64,000 bases of DNA from Chloroflexota bacterium (GTDB taxonomy: Bacteria; Chloroflexota; UBA6077; CF-72): positions 146,261 to 210,260 of the forward strand of contig JACPOP010000015.1 of assembly GCA_016191465.1 (NCBI GenBank), given 5' to 3'. Positions 1-9,045 of the stretch are shown one piece after another (positions within the stretch are counted from its first letter, which is position 1; each line of letters starts with the position of its first letter). Under the pieces are notes generated by a model. That model made no database searches. It was not told the DNA's origin and saw nothing but the letters and a program-made list of their open reading frames with translations. The position numbers and the translations under genes were made by a program.

Positions 1-2
1 GC

Positions 3-1055
3 GTGCCGACCCTGGAGCAGGAGATCGTGCCGATTGGCTCGTTCTTCGACATGCCAGACTGGGAGCAGCGAGAGGAACCACCGCCGCCGATCACGGACGA
101 GCCGTTGACGGCAGACGGGCGCTTCGCACCGGCCGATGGCGCCGCTGGGAATGGACTCGTGGTCGCTCCACGGCTCGACATACGGGCCGACCAGCGCTAC
201 GTGCGTGTGTACGGTGCCGAACAGTTGATCCGTCCAACCGGGCTGCTCGATCCGGAGATCGAAATCCGCCCGACCCGGGGCCAGATTGACGACCTGATGG
301 CGCGGATCCAGGACCACGTGGCGCTGGGCCAGCGGGTGCTGGTGACCACGCTGACCAAGCGCATGTCCGAAGACCTGGCAGATTTCCTGCGCGACGCCGG
401 CGTCAAGGTCCACTACCTGCATTCGGAAATCGACACCCTCGAACGGGTGCAGATCCTGCGCGACCTGCGGCTTGGCGTCTACGACGTGGTGGTGGGCATC
501 AACCTGCTGCGCGAAGGTCTGGACCTGCCCGAAGTGGCGCTGGTGGCGATCCTGGACGCGGACAAGGAGGGCTTCCTGCGCTCCGGGTCGTCGCTGATCC
601 AGACGATCGGGCGCGCGGCTCGGCACGTGGACGGGCGGGTGGTAATGTACGCGGACACGATGACCGCGAGCATGAAGCGGGCAATCGACGAGACCTACCG
701 TCGCCGCGCCAAGCAGCAGGCGTACAACGAGGCGCATGGCATAACCCCCAGGGGGATCCGGAAGACGATCCGCGACATCAACGAGCGGGTCCGCGCGGTT
801 GCTGAAGCGCGCGAAGGCTACGACGCGAAGGCCGCGCTCAATCCCGCCAGCCTCTCGCGCGATGACCTGCAGAAGCTCATACGCGATCTCGAGACCCAGA
901 TGAAGCAGGCTGCCAGGGAGTTGGAGTTCGAGAAGGCGGCGATGCTGCGCGACCAGGTCGTGCAGCTCAAGGGAACGCTTACGCTGAAGGAGGGCGAATC
1001 GGCGGGGGTGGTTCCCACGGAGTTTCGCGCGGCGGTCAAGACCCGTCGGAAGTGA
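3..1055 (+). CDS. uvrB: UvrB, excinuclease ABC subunit B (3' part only)
   Basis: C-terminal 350 residues of the nucleotide-excision-repair helicase UvrB; the 5' part lies outside the window, so the in-frame GTG at 3 is not a real start. Helicase motifs are clear: VLVTTLTKR (about residues 112-120), [14 protein letters not shown] (165-178) and [13 protein letters not shown] (200-212). A UVR domain, where UvrB contacts UvrA and UvrC, lies near 290-325. The conserved [15 protein letters not shown] block (73-87) follows about 70 residues that do not resemble the usual short link after the SATPGPYE motif; they are Pro/Asp/Glu-rich and look like an insertion. uvrA is encoded downstream on the same strand at 5001-8045, separated by an unrelated operon. 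Confidence 0.95.
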   Translation: MPTLEQEIVPIGSFFDMPDWEQREEPPPPITDEPLTADGRFAPADGAAGNGLVVAPRLDIRADQRYVRVYGAEQLIRPTGLLDPEIEIRPTRGQIDDLMARIQDHVALGQRVLVTTLTKRMSEDLADFLRDAGVKVHYLHSEIDTLERVQILRDLRLGVYDVVVGINLLREGLDLPEVALVAILDADKEGFLRSGSSLIQTIGRAARHVDGRVVMYADTMTASMKRAIDETYRRRAKQQAYNEAHGITPRGIRKTIRDINERVRAVAEAREGYDAKAALNPASLSRDDLQKLIRDLETQMKQAARELEFEKAAMLRDQVVQLKGTLTLKEGESAGVVPTEFRAAVKTRRK

Positions 1056-1280
1056 GCTGGACGCTCGGTATCATGGGGTTCGACGCATGAAGAAAAGGAG
1101 CACCGCTGTGCAGAGACGCTGATTCGTCCCTGGCCTTGCCCGGTCGGGCACACACGGCCGCGGCGCTCGAGCTCCAGCGCCCTGCATGCGCTGAGCCACT
1201 CGGACTCCCGCGGGCAACGACAACCCGCCGCCCGGTGACGCGACGACGCGTCGCCGGTGGATTGATCGTGAGGAGCACTT

Positions 1281-2420
1281 GTGGCAACTGCCGCAGCTAT
1301 CGACGCTCTCGCAGGCGTTCTTTCCGCCGTCATCGCCCCAGCCGCCTCGGAAGTGGATCGAAGCGGCACGTTTCCTCGCTCGGGTCTGGATGCCCTTGGC
1401 GAAGCCGGCCTAATGGGCCTGACCAGCTCCATGGATGTGGGCGGGCAGGGCAAGGGCCTGCGAGAGGCCGCCGCCGTTGTCGAGAAGCTCGCCGCCGTCG
1501 ACGCGTCCACCGCGATGGTGGTGATGATGCACTACGCGGCGACGGCGGTCGTGGAGGCGCACGGCCCACGTGAGGTCCGGCAGGCCATCGCGGCTGGCCG
1601 GCACCTGACAACCCTCGCCTTCTCCGAGGCGGGCTCTCGGGCCCATTTCTGGGCCCCGCAAGGCACGGCCGCGCCAGTCGGCCGCGAGGTCCGGCTGGAC
1701 GCCGAAAAGAGCTGGATCACGTCTGCTGGCGAAGCTGACAGCTACGTCTGGTCCAGCAAGCCCCTGGCGGCCGAAGGCCCCATGACCCTGTGGCTTGTAC
1801 CGGCGAACGCCGCGGGCCTGAGTCAGCCCGGCGCCTTTGATGGCCTCGGTCTCCGCGGCAACGGATCACGGCCCGTGACAGCCCAGGGAGTCCTGGTACC
1901 GGTCGCGGCCATGCTGGGTGCCGATGGCGCCGGTCTTGACATCGCCCTCGGCTCCGTCCTTCCAACATTCCTGGTCCTCAGCGCCAGCGTCAGCCTCGGT
2001 CTGATGGAGGCCGTGACCGCCGAAGCGGCTCAACACCTCACGAGTACCCGTTTGCTCCACCTGGACCGTGCCCTCTCGGAGCAGACCGTGACACGCCTTG
2101 ACTACGCCCGCATGCGCCTTGAGACTGACCGAACCCGCGCTTTCATCGAGGACACGCTGGCGGCGCTGGAATCGGGCAGGTCCGACGCCATGCTCCGCGT
2201 GCTGGAGGTGAAGGCCGCCGCGGCCGAGTCCGCGATCATGGTGACGGACCTGGGGATGAAGGTGGGCGGTGGCTCGGCCTTTCGCAAAGATCTTGGCCTG
2301 GAGCGGCGGTTCCGCGATGCCCGTGCGGCGCGCGTGATGGCGCCGACCACCGACGCGCTGCTCGACTTCGTGGGACGCGCCACGTTGGGATTGCCGCTCC
2401 TGGACGGCGCTGTCGCCTGA
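1281..2420 (+). CDS. acyl-CoA-dehydrogenase-fold flavoprotein lacking the catalytic Glu
   Basis: 379 residues with the acyl-CoA dehydrogenase fold (N-terminal helical domain, middle beta domain with LAFSEAGS, C-terminal helical domain). GTG start is chosen because AGGAG sits 5 bases upstream (1271-1275). In true dehydrogenases of the MCAD type the C-terminal RDA-x5-x-Y-E-G-T motif supplies the base; here the aligned stretch reads RDARAARVMAPTTDAL, so Glu is replaced by Ala. That is more like flavin monooxygenases or other redeployed members of the superfamily than a beta-oxidation enzyme. First gene of a three-gene operon: its TGA overlaps the ATG of the PhnD-like gene (TGATG-type overlap at 2418-2422). 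Substrate unknown. Confidence 0.8.
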   Translation: MATAAAIDALAGVLSAVIAPAASEVDRSGTFPRSGLDALGEAGLMGLTSSMDVGGQGKGLREAAAVVEKLAAVDASTAMVVMMHYAATAVVEAHGPREVRQAIAAGRHLTTLAFSEAGSRAHFWAPQGTAAPVGREVRLDAEKSWITSAGEADSYVWSSKPLAAEGPMTLWLVPANAAGLSQPGAFDGLGLRGNGSRPVTAQGVLVPVAAMLGADGAGLDIALGSVLPTFLVLSASVSLGLMEAVTAEAAQHLTSTRLLHLDRALSEQTVTRLDYARMRLETDRTRAFIEDTLAALESGRSDAMLRVLEVKAAAAESAIMVTDLGMKVGGGSAFRKDLGLERRFRDARAARVMAPTTDALLDFVGRATLGLPLLDGAVA

Positions 2421-3280
2421 TGGTGGACGCGCCCTTCACGCTCGGTGCGGTGGCCTACGATCCAAAGGTCGTCACTATCTGGGATGGGTTTCGGACCTGG
2501 TTCAACGCTCGCGGATTTCCGTTCGATTACGTGCTGTACTCCCACTACGAGCGGCAGGTGGAGGAACTGCTGGAGGGGCACATCGACGCCGCGTGGAGCT
2601 CGCCGCTCGCCTGGGTGCGCGCCCGCCGCCTGGCCGCCGCCGCCGGAACGTTCGTACAGGCCCTCGCCATGCGCGACACGGACCGGGACCTGACGTCCGT
2701 CGTGGTCGTGCGCGCGAATTCGGACATTGAGACTGTCGCCCAGCTCCGTGGGCGCGTCGTGGGGGTTGGCGCCGTGGATTCCCCGCAGGGGACCTTGATC
2801 CCGCTGGCGCACCTCCAATCGCTCGGCCTGGCCGCGGGCGAGGACTTCGAGGTGCGCGGCTTCGACGTCGGCGTGGGATTGCACGGCGACCACATTGGCG
2901 GCGAGCGAGACGCGGCCCGAGCGCTCACCGAGGGTCGGGTGGACGCCGCGTGCATGATCGATGGAAACCACCTCTTATTCACCCGAGAAGGCACGCTGCC
3001 GGGCAGCAGTATGCGAATCCTGACTCAGACTGCTCCCTATGACCACTGCACCATGGCCACGCGGCCCCTTCTCGATGCAGAAACAGCGGGTCGCTTCCGC
3101 GAGCTGCTCCTCTCGATGTCGTACGCCGACCCCTCGGTGCGGCCGTTGCTCGACCTCGAAGGGCTCAAAGCCTGGCTCCCAGGTCGCACCGAGGGGTATG
3201 CCCAGCTTGAAACAGCAGTCGACACCTTCCACTTCTACGACCGTGCCGGACACATCACCGCTCTCGACTATCGACCTTGA
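2420..3280 (+). CDS. PhnD-like periplasmic-binding-fold protein without signal peptide
   Basis: 286 residues resembling the phosphate/phosphonate (PhnD/SsuA/transferrin) substrate-binding family. It has an early beta strand LGAVAYDPK, a central IDAAWSSPLAWVRARR segment, LRGRVVGVGAVDSPQG in the usual PhnD position, and VDAACMIDGNHLLF. There is no signal peptide or lipobox: the fold begins within 8 residues of the ATG, so the protein should be cytoplasmic. No permease or ATPase gene is adjacent. Cytoplasmic members of this fold can be enzymes (THI5/NMT1 pyrimidine synthase, MqnA/MqnD are known examples), so an enzymatic role is plausible but unproven. Translationally coupled to the flavoprotein gene upstream and overlapping the ferritin-like gene downstream by about 38 bases. 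Confidence 0.8.
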   Translation: MVDAPFTLGAVAYDPKVVTIWDGFRTWFNARGFPFDYVLYSHYERQVEELLEGHIDAAWSSPLAWVRARRLAAAAGTFVQALAMRDTDRDLTSVVVVRANSDIETVAQLRGRVVGVGAVDSPQGTLIPLAHLQSLGLAAGEDFEVRGFDVGVGLHGDHIGGERDAARALTEGRVDAACMIDGNHLLFTREGTLPGSSMRILTQTAPYDHCTMATRPLLDAETAGRFRELLLSMSYADPSVRPLLDLEGLKAWLPGRTEGYAQLETAVDTFHFYDRAGHITALDYRP

Positions 3281-4454
3281 GGCGCTCGGGCTCGATCGCG
3301 GAGCGCACCTCCTCGTCGACCGGGCATTGGCGGTGCTGCCTGTAGGCGGGCGCCTGCTGGTGCGCGGGCGGGCGCCGGCGCTCGGCATACACCTCGCGGT
3401 GTGGGCTCGGGCTCGGGGCCACGGAATCGAGGACCTCCCGGCGGCTGATGGCGAGACGCGGGCGACGTTGGTGCGGGGTGGCGCCGATGTCGCGCGGTGG
3501 TTCGGGGCCGAGCGCGCCGGCGACCCTTCCCCGAGCGGCGTGTCTGATCGCCCAGACCCCACGTGGGGCTTCGCGGCGCGGGGCGCGCTGGTGGAGGCCG
3601 GCGGCAAGTCTCTGCCGTTGGACCTGGATGAGAAGCGCTGGGTGTGGACGGACCTGGCGCCCCAGTTGTACGCCCAGGCGGCGGCCAGCCAGTGGGATCC
3701 CAACACCGCCATCGACTGGGGCGCGGCTGAGCCGCTGCCGCGCGAGATCGAAGCCGCTGTCGTCCAGGTGATGACGTACCTGGTGGAGAACGAGCAGGCC
3801 GCGTTGGTCGTTCCGGCGCGCTTCCTGGGGAGGATCCACCCGCATTTCCGCGAGGCGATGCAGTTCCTGGCGACGCAGGTGGCCGACGAGGCGCGCCATG
3901 TCGAAGTGTTCACCCGACGCGCGCTGCTCCACGGCGGCCCGCTGGGGGCTTCGGGCGTGGGCGGTCGCGCCTCTCTGGGGACGCTCCTGGAGGAGCCCGA
4001 CTTCGCGCTCGCGTCATTCTTGCTGTCCGTGCTGGGAGAGGGCACGTTCCTCAACCTGCTCGCATTCATCGAGCGGTTCGCGCCCGACGCGGTTACCCGG
4101 AACGTGGCGCGGCTGGTCCGGCAGGACGAAGCGCGTCACGTTGCCTTTGGCCTGGGCCACCTGGAATACCAGGTCACGCAGGACCCTGAGTTGCGGGACC
4201 GCCTGCGGGCGGCCATCGTGCGCCGCCACGACGCGCTGGCAAGTACCGCGGGCTTGTCTGAAGACGTCTTCGACGCGCTTGTCATCCTGGCCGCCGGTGG
4301 CTGGAATCCTGAGGCGATCGCCTCGGGCTACCGGGCTGTCGAGCGGCTCCAGGTGGACATGCACGACGGACGGCAGCGGCGCCTTGTTCGGCTTGGCTTC
4401 TCTTCTGCCGACGCCGCCGAGCTATCCGCGCTGCACACCCGCAATTTCATGTAG
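3243..4454 (+). CDS. fusion of TusA-like domain and ferritin-like diiron domain
   Basis: 403 residues from a GTG that overlaps the end of the PhnD-like gene; a longer reading from 3039 would overlap it by 240 bases and is unlikely. Residues about 10-60 (RALAVLPVGGRLLVRG...LAVWARARGHGIE) resemble the second half of TusA/SirA sulfur-carrier domains, but the CPxP cysteine motif is missing. Residues about 150-330 form a ferritin-like four-helix bundle with the carboxylate/His ligand pattern of diiron proteins: NEQAALVV near 182, DEARHVEVF near 215, LGEGTFL near 266, and DEARHVAFGLGH near 294. The distant relatives are R2-like/AurF-like oxygenases and ferritin-like proteins. As the third gene of the operon it would supply an oxidation step; the substrate is unknown. 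Confidence 0.75.
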   Translation: MPDTSPLSTIDLEALGLDRGAHLLVDRALAVLPVGGRLLVRGRAPALGIHLAVWARARGHGIEDLPAADGETRATLVRGGADVARWFGAERAGDPSPSGVSDRPDPTWGFAARGALVEAGGKSLPLDLDEKRWVWTDLAPQLYAQAAASQWDPNTAIDWGAAEPLPREIEAAVVQVMTYLVENEQAALVVPARFLGRIHPHFREAMQFLATQVADEARHVEVFTRRALLHGGPLGASGVGGRASLGTLLEEPDFALASFLLSVLGEGTFLNLLAFIERFAPDAVTRNVARLVRQDEARHVAFGLGHLEYQVTQDPELRDRLRAAIVRRHDALASTAGLSEDVFDALVILAAGGWNPEAIASGYRAVERLQVDMHDGRQRRLVRLGFSSADAAELSALHTRNFM

Positions 4455-4608
4455 CCACTGCCAGCGGGTCGCGCTCGCGGCCGTACCGTCGGATGCGGTT
4501 CGCCGATCTCCACGGGGCGCTACGGTTGGCACGCTCCGTCAGCGGGGCAAGGCATTCGCTCGTTTCGCCCTGGCACGGTGCCTGCGGCCGTGCGTGCAGG
4601 AGGAACTG

Positions 4609-4797
4609 ATGTCGGGCAAAGCAAGCCATAAGAGCAAGGGCGGCGACAAGCAGTCGTCAGACAAGAACACCTTCAACCCCACTCATGAAGGGGGCCACAT
4701 TCCTGGCTCCCAGACGAACGATCCGGAAGCCATGGACGTCAAAAACCGCGACAGTCAGGGCGGCGGCATGGGCGAGGCACACCTCATCAAGAAGTAG
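4609..4797 (+). CDS. small hydrophilic Gly/Lys-rich protein
   Basis: 62-residue ORF with ATG preceded by CAGGAGG (4597-4603, 5-base spacing), a strong ribosome-binding site. The protein is very hydrophilic, rich in Gly, Lys, Ser, Asn and Asp, has no Cys or Trp and no membrane segment, and ends GEAHLIKK. It is predicted to be disordered. No family recognised; small stress-related proteins of this type exist but nothing here assigns one. It lies alone between the diiron operon and uvrA. Confidence 0.6.
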   Translation: MSGKASHKSKGGDKQSSDKNTFNPTHEGGHIPGSQTNDPEAMDVKNRDSQGGGMGEAHLIKK

Positions 4798-4841
4798 CAG
4801 CCGGTTGCGCGGCCGAGCGCCCCCAGCGGGGCGAGGCGGAG

Positions 4842-4884
4842 TTGGGATCGATCTCCACACCGCCGTACACTAGAACAAGTGTGC
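4842..4884 (+). promoter_or_regulatory. uvrA promoter with SOS (LexA-type) box
   Basis: A -35 like TTGGGA (4842-4847) is 17 bases from a -10 like TACACT (4865-4870). Immediately downstream, GAACAAGTGTGC (4873-4884) matches the Gram-positive LexA box GAAC-N4-GTTC except for GTGC in the right half. The same 12-base pattern GAACA-NN-TGTGC occurs upstream of recA (38808-38819). The position just after the -10 would block transcription when LexA is bound. Inferred from sequence only; no lexA gene is in the window. Confidence 0.5.
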
Positions 4885-4922
4885 GAAAGCGCCGCCTGGC
4901 CTGAGCGTCCTCATTGGCGAGG

Positions 4923-4947
4923 GAAAGCGCGGGCTAGCGGCGCTTTC
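4923..4947 (+). terminator. hairpin upstream of uvrA
   Basis: Perfect 8-bp stem GAAAGCGC / GCGCTTTC with a 9-base loop, followed by T C T G C rather than a T-run. It lies between the predicted uvrA promoter and the uvrA start, so it could be a leader structure as easily as a terminator. Confidence 0.3.
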
Positions 4948-5000
4948 TGCGGCACAATCCTCTTCGCCCCAGCTCCGGCTTCGGACTGGCGGCTCCCTCC

Positions 5001-8000
5001 ATGCCCCAGGACGTCATCGAGATCCGCGGCGCGCGGCAGCACAACCTCAAGAACATCGACCTCACGATCCCGCGCGACAAGCTGGTGGTCATCACCGGCC
5101 TCTCGGGCAGCGGGAAGTCGTCGCTGGCGTTCGACACCCTGTACGCGGAGGGGCAGCGTCGCTATGTCGAGTCCCTGTCGTCGTATGCCCGCCAGTTCCT
5201 GGGGCAGATGGACAAGCCGGATGTCGAGTACATCTCAGGCCTCTCCCCGGCAATCTCCATTGACCAGAAAGGCGCCAGCCACAACCCGCGCTCGACCGTC
5301 GGGACTGTCACGGAGATTTACGACTACCTGCGGCTCCTGTACGCACGCGTCGGACGCCCCCACTGCCCGAAGTGTGGCCGGCCGATCCAGCAGCAGTCGT
5401 CCGAGCAGATCATCGACGCCGTGATGGTGATGCCAGAGGGTGCACGGATCATGGTCCTGGCGCCGCTGGTCAAGGATCGCAAGGGCGAATACCAGGCAGT
5501 CTTCGACGACGTCCGCAAGGCGGGCTTCGTTCGGGTGCGGGTGGACGGTGAGGTTCGCGACCTCTCGGACGAGCTCGCCCTCGAGAAACAGAAGAAGCAC
5601 TCCATCGAAGTCGTCGTGGATCGCCTGGTGGTCTCGCGCGCACAGGAAGACAAGTCGCGCATCGCCGACTCGGTGGAGCAGGCCCTGAAGATGGGCTCTG
5701 GCCAGGTTGTCATCGCCGAGCCGAAGCCAGACGGCGGATGGAGCGACACCTTGTTCAGTGAGCAGTTCGCCTGTCCGCACGACGGCACCTCGTTGCCCCC
5801 GATCGAGCCGCGCTCGTTTTCGTTCAATACGCCCCATGGGGCGTGTCCCACGTGCACCGGCCTGGGGACTCGCCTAGAGGTTGACCCTGACCTGGTGATG
5901 CCGAACAAGGACCTGAGCCTGTCGCAGGGGGCGATCGCCACCTGGGGGAAGGCGGGGATCAACGGCAACAGCTATTACCGCGCCATCCTGGAGGCCGCCG
6001 CGCGCCACTATGGGTTCTCGATGGACGTGCCGGTACGGGATCTGGAGGAGCGCAGCCTCGAGCGGATCCTGTATGGCTCGGACGGCGAGCGCATCCCCAT
6101 GCGCCACCAGGGCAAGACCGGCCGGGTACATGAGTACCGCACCCACTACGAAGGCGTCATCCCGAACATCGAGCGACGCTTCAAGGAGACTGAGTCGGAC
6201 TTTATCCGCGAGGACCTGCAGCGGTACATGTCGCCCCGCCCCTGCCCCACGTGCCAGGGTGCGCGGTTGAAGCCTGAGGTGCTGGCGATCACGATTGCCG
6301 GCCGCAACGTCGACGAAGTCACCCACTACTCCATTCAGCGCGCCCTGAGCTTCTTCACCGCGCTGGACGAGCGTCGGCCCGCCGAAGATGAAGCGCGCGC
6401 CGCCACACCCAAGAGCGCCTCGGGACGGACGGGCGCGGGCTTCACCTACCCGGAGGAGCGCGGGCTGACGCTCACGGACCGCGAGTTTGCCATCGGCCGG
6501 CAGATTTTGAAGGAGATCCGGGAACGCCTGCGGTTCCTCGTGGACGTTGGCCTGGACTACCTGACGCTGGCGCGTACCGCGGCCACGCTCTCCGGCGGCG
6601 AGGCGCAACGGATTCGCCTGGCCACCCAGATCGGATCAGGCTTGACGGGGGTGCTGTATATCCTCGATGAACCGAGCATTGGGCTCCACCAGCGCGACAA
6701 TGCGCGCCTGATCCGCACCCTGCACCGTCTGCGCGACCTGGGGAACACGCTGATCGTGGTCGAGCATGACGAGGACACCATGCGTGCGTCCGACTGGATC
6801 GTGGACATGGGCCCGGGCGCGGGCGAGCACGGGGGCCGGGTGGTCGCCGAGGGACCGCTGGAGGAGATCCTGCGAACGTCCGGGTCGCAGACCGCGCGGT
6901 ACCTGAACGGTGACATCCGGATTGACATTCCGACCGAGCGGCGCGAGGGCAACGGCCACGCGCTGAGCATCCGGGGAGCACGTGAGAACAACCTGAAGGA
7001 CGTGAGCGTCGACGTGCCCCTCGGCTGCTTCGTGGCAATCACGGGTGTGTCGGGCTCTGGCAAGTCGTCGCTCATCAATGCCACGCTCCACAAAGCGCTC
7101 GCAAACCACCTCCATCGCGCGCGTGAGGTTGCTGGCAGCCACGACCGTATCGAGGGCCTGGAGCACCTGGACAAGGTGATCGACATCGACCAATCGGCCA
7201 TCGGGCGGACGCCGCGCTCGAACCCGGCAACCTACGTGGGGCTGTTCACGCCCGTCCGCGAGCTGTTCTCGCAGGTCCCGGAGTCGCGGCTGCGCGGTTA
7301 CCAGCCCGGCCGATTTTCGTTTAACGTGAAGGGCGGACGGTGTGAAGCCTGCCAGGGCGACGGCATCCTGAAAATCGAGATGCAGTTCCTCCCGGACGTG
7401 TACGTGCCGTGCGAGGTGTGCCACGGCAAGCGGTACAACCGGGAGACGTTGGAGATCCGCTACAAGGGCAAGAACGTGGCCGACGTGCTGGAGATGACGG
7501 TGGAGGAGGCCCTGGACTTCTTTCAGAACGTCCCGACGCTGAGGAACAAGCTCCAGACACTGTTCGACGTGGGGCTCGGGTACATTCACCTCGGCCAGTC
7601 GGCCACGACGCTTTCGGGCGGCGAGGCGCAGCGTGTCAAGCTGTCGAGCGAGCTTGCCCGTCGCGCCACCGGCCGCACCATCTACATCCTGGACGAGCCG
7701 ACCACGGGTCTCCACTTCGCCGACGTGCAGCGCTTGCTGGGCGTGCTCCAGCGGTTGGTGGACACGGGCAACACGGTCCTGGTCATCGAGCACAACCTGG
7801 ACGTGATCAAGACAGCCGACTGGGTGATCGACCTCGGCCCCGAGGGGGGCGACAAGGGTGGCGAGATCGTGGCCATTGGCACGCCCGAGGCGGTTGCGAA
7901 TGTGCGAGCCAGCTACACGGGCCAGTTTTTGAAGCCGATGCTGGAGCGGGGCCGCGCCGCTCGCCCGGCTGAGCGCCGGAATGGCGCCGCCGGCTCGACG

Positions 8001-8045
8001 AAGGCTCCCGGCGAGGCGCGGACGCTCGCGGCGGCCGTCGCGTAG
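5001..8045 (+). CDS. uvrA: UvrA, excinuclease ABC subunit A
   Basis: 1014 residues, the full length expected for canonical UvrA, which scans DNA for bulky lesions and loads UvrB. Two ABC modules are visible: Walker [10 protein letters not shown] near residue 33 and GVSGSGKSS near 682; signatures [12 protein letters not shown] near 529 and [13 protein letters not shown] near 870; Walker [12 protein letters not shown] and [11 protein letters not shown]. Zinc-binding pairs are CPKCGRP (about 122), CPTC pairs in the first half, and CEAC / CEVCHGKR in the second half. The second module holds the UvrA-typical [17 protein letters not shown] stretch. The ATG at 5001 is a standard N-terminus ([16 protein letters not shown]). 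Likely SOS controlled through the box at 4873. Confidence 0.98.
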   Translation: MPQDVIEIRGARQHNLKNIDLTIPRDKLVVITGLSGSGKSSLAFDTLYAEGQRRYVESLSSYARQFLGQMDKPDVEYISGLSPAISIDQKGASHNPRSTVGTVTEIYDYLRLLYARVGRPHCPKCGRPIQQQSSEQIIDAVMVMPEGARIMVLAPLVKDRKGEYQAVFDDVRKAGFVRVRVDGEVRDLSDELALEKQKKHSIEVVVDRLVVSRAQEDKSRIADSVEQALKMGSGQVVIAEPKPDGGWSDTLFSEQFACPHDGTSLPPIEPRSFSFNTPHGACPTCTGLGTRLEVDPDLVMPNKDLSLSQGAIATWGKAGINGNSYYRAILEAAARHYGFSMDVPVRDLEERSLERILYGSDGERIPMRHQGKTGRVHEYRTHYEGVIPNIERRFKETESDFIREDLQRYMSPRPCPTCQGARLKPEVLAITIAGRNVDEVTHYSIQRALSFFTALDERRPAEDEARAATPKSASGRTGAGFTYPEERGLTLTDREFAIGRQILKEIRERLRFLVDVGLDYLTLARTAATLSGGEAQRIRLATQIGSGLTGVLYILDEPSIGLHQRDNARLIRTLHRLRDLGNTLIVVEHDEDTMRASDWIVDMGPGAGEHGGRVVAEGPLEEILRTSGSQTARYLNGDIRIDIPTERREGNGHALSIRGARENNLKDVSVDVPLGCFVAITGVSGSGKSSLINATLHKALANHLHRAREVAGSHDRIEGLEHLDKVIDIDQSAIGRTPRSNPATYVGLFTPVRELFSQVPESRLRGYQPGRFSFNVKGGRCEACQGDGILKIEMQFLPDVYVPCEVCHGKRYNRETLEIRYKGKNVADVLEMTVEEALDFFQNVPTLRNKLQTLFDVGLGYIHLGQSATTLSGGEAQRVKLSSELARRATGRTIYILDEPTTGLHFADVQRLLGVLQRLVDTGNTVLVIEHNLDVIKTADWVIDLGPEGGDKGGEIVAIGTPEAVANVRASYTGQFLKPMLERGRAARPAERRNGAAGSTKAPGEARTLAAAVA

Positions 8046-8115
8046 CGGACCGCGCGGGATGCCGCGGCGTAGGGGTTGCTTACACGCTCCTCGCCGAAGG
8101 ATCCGGTCCAGGCAG

Positions 8116-9045
8116 TCAGTCCACCCTCTCGCGTTGCGGCCGTGCGCCCACGTGCGTGACGCACAGGGAACCCAGGCGGTTTCCTTCGGTCAGCGCCTCC
8201 GCCGGGGACAGCCGATCCAGCCACGCGGCCAGGAAGCCGCCGCAGAAGGCGTCGCCCGCGCCTGTCGTATCCAGCACCTCCGCTGCAGCCACGGCCGGGC
8301 GGTGAACCGCTTCGGCGCCACTGCCGAGCCATATCGCGCCAGCGCCACCGAGCTTGACGACAACCTCGGGGAAATGCCGTGCGAGGCGGCTGGCCACAGT
8401 CTCCGCTCCAAGGTCTGACACCTGGGCAAGAGCCCGCGCCTCGTCGAGGTTGGCAATGCAGAGAGACGTCCCGACGGTCCATTCGAGAACCCGCTTGGCA
8501 CCCACCCGTGCAACGAGAGATGCGGCCCCGGGGTCAATCGAGGTCGTCATGCCCGCTGCATGGGCGAGCTCAAGCGCATGGAGGGCGGCGGCGCGGGTCT
8601 CCTGGTACAGGAGCAGGTAGCCCGAGAGGTGGAGGTGGTGGCCGGGCTCAAACAGGTCGGAGGGAACATGCTCAGGCCGCAGACTGAGGTTGGCGCCGCG
8701 GTCGGTCAGCATGGACCGCTCGCCGCCTGGCTCGACCAGCGACACCACGAGCCCGGTCGGAGCGCCCATTTCAACTGATCCGTGGACGGTCACGCCCCAG
8801 CGCTGGAGGTCGGCGACGTTCAGGTGACTGAAAGGATCGTCGCCGAGGCGTGTGACAAAGTGAACCTCGTGTCGTCCGGTCCAGCCGAGCCAGGCGGCCT
8901 GGCTCGCTCCGGAGCCGCCTGGGAGGGCGGTGATCCGGGCTCGGGTATCGCTGCGATGGGCCAGCGGCTCGCGCAGGCGCACGATCAGGTCGGCGACGAG
9001 ATCGCCCAGGACGACGACCCTGCTCCGCGGCACGGGCTTCTTCAA
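8116..9045 (-). CDS. PfkB-family sugar kinase, probable pseudouridine kinase
   Basis: 309 residues with the PfkB/ribokinase signatures: N-terminal GDLVADLIV, substrate-loop GGSGASQAAWLGW and the C-terminal anion-hole motif DTTGAGDAFCGGF. The start overlaps the stop of psuG by 4 bases (9042-9045), so the two are one translationally coupled operon on the minus strand. PfkB kinases paired with PsuG phosphorylate pseudouridine to pseudouridine 5'-phosphate, which PsuG then cleaves; that is the inferred role. Another nucleoside or sugar substrate is possible. Confidence 0.85.
   Translation of the reverse strand: MKKPVPRSRVVVLGDLVADLIVRLREPLAHRSDTRARITALPGGSGASQAAWLGWTGRHEVHFVTRLGDDPFSHLNVADLQRWGVTVHGSVEMGAPTGLVVSLVEPGGERSMLTDRGANLSLRPEHVPSDLFEPGHHLHLSGYLLLYQETRAAALHALELAHAAGMTTSIDPGAASLVARVGAKRVLEWTVGTSLCIANLDEARALAQVSDLGAETVASRLARHFPEVVVKLGGAGAIWLGSGAEAVHRPAVAAAEVLDTTGAGDAFCGGFLAAWLDRLSPAEALTEGNRLGSLCVTHVGARPQRERVD

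Noticed and set aside
4923..4947. Confident terminator before uvrA
   Set aside because: The stem lies downstream of the likely uvrA promoter and has no T-run, so only a low-confidence entry was given.
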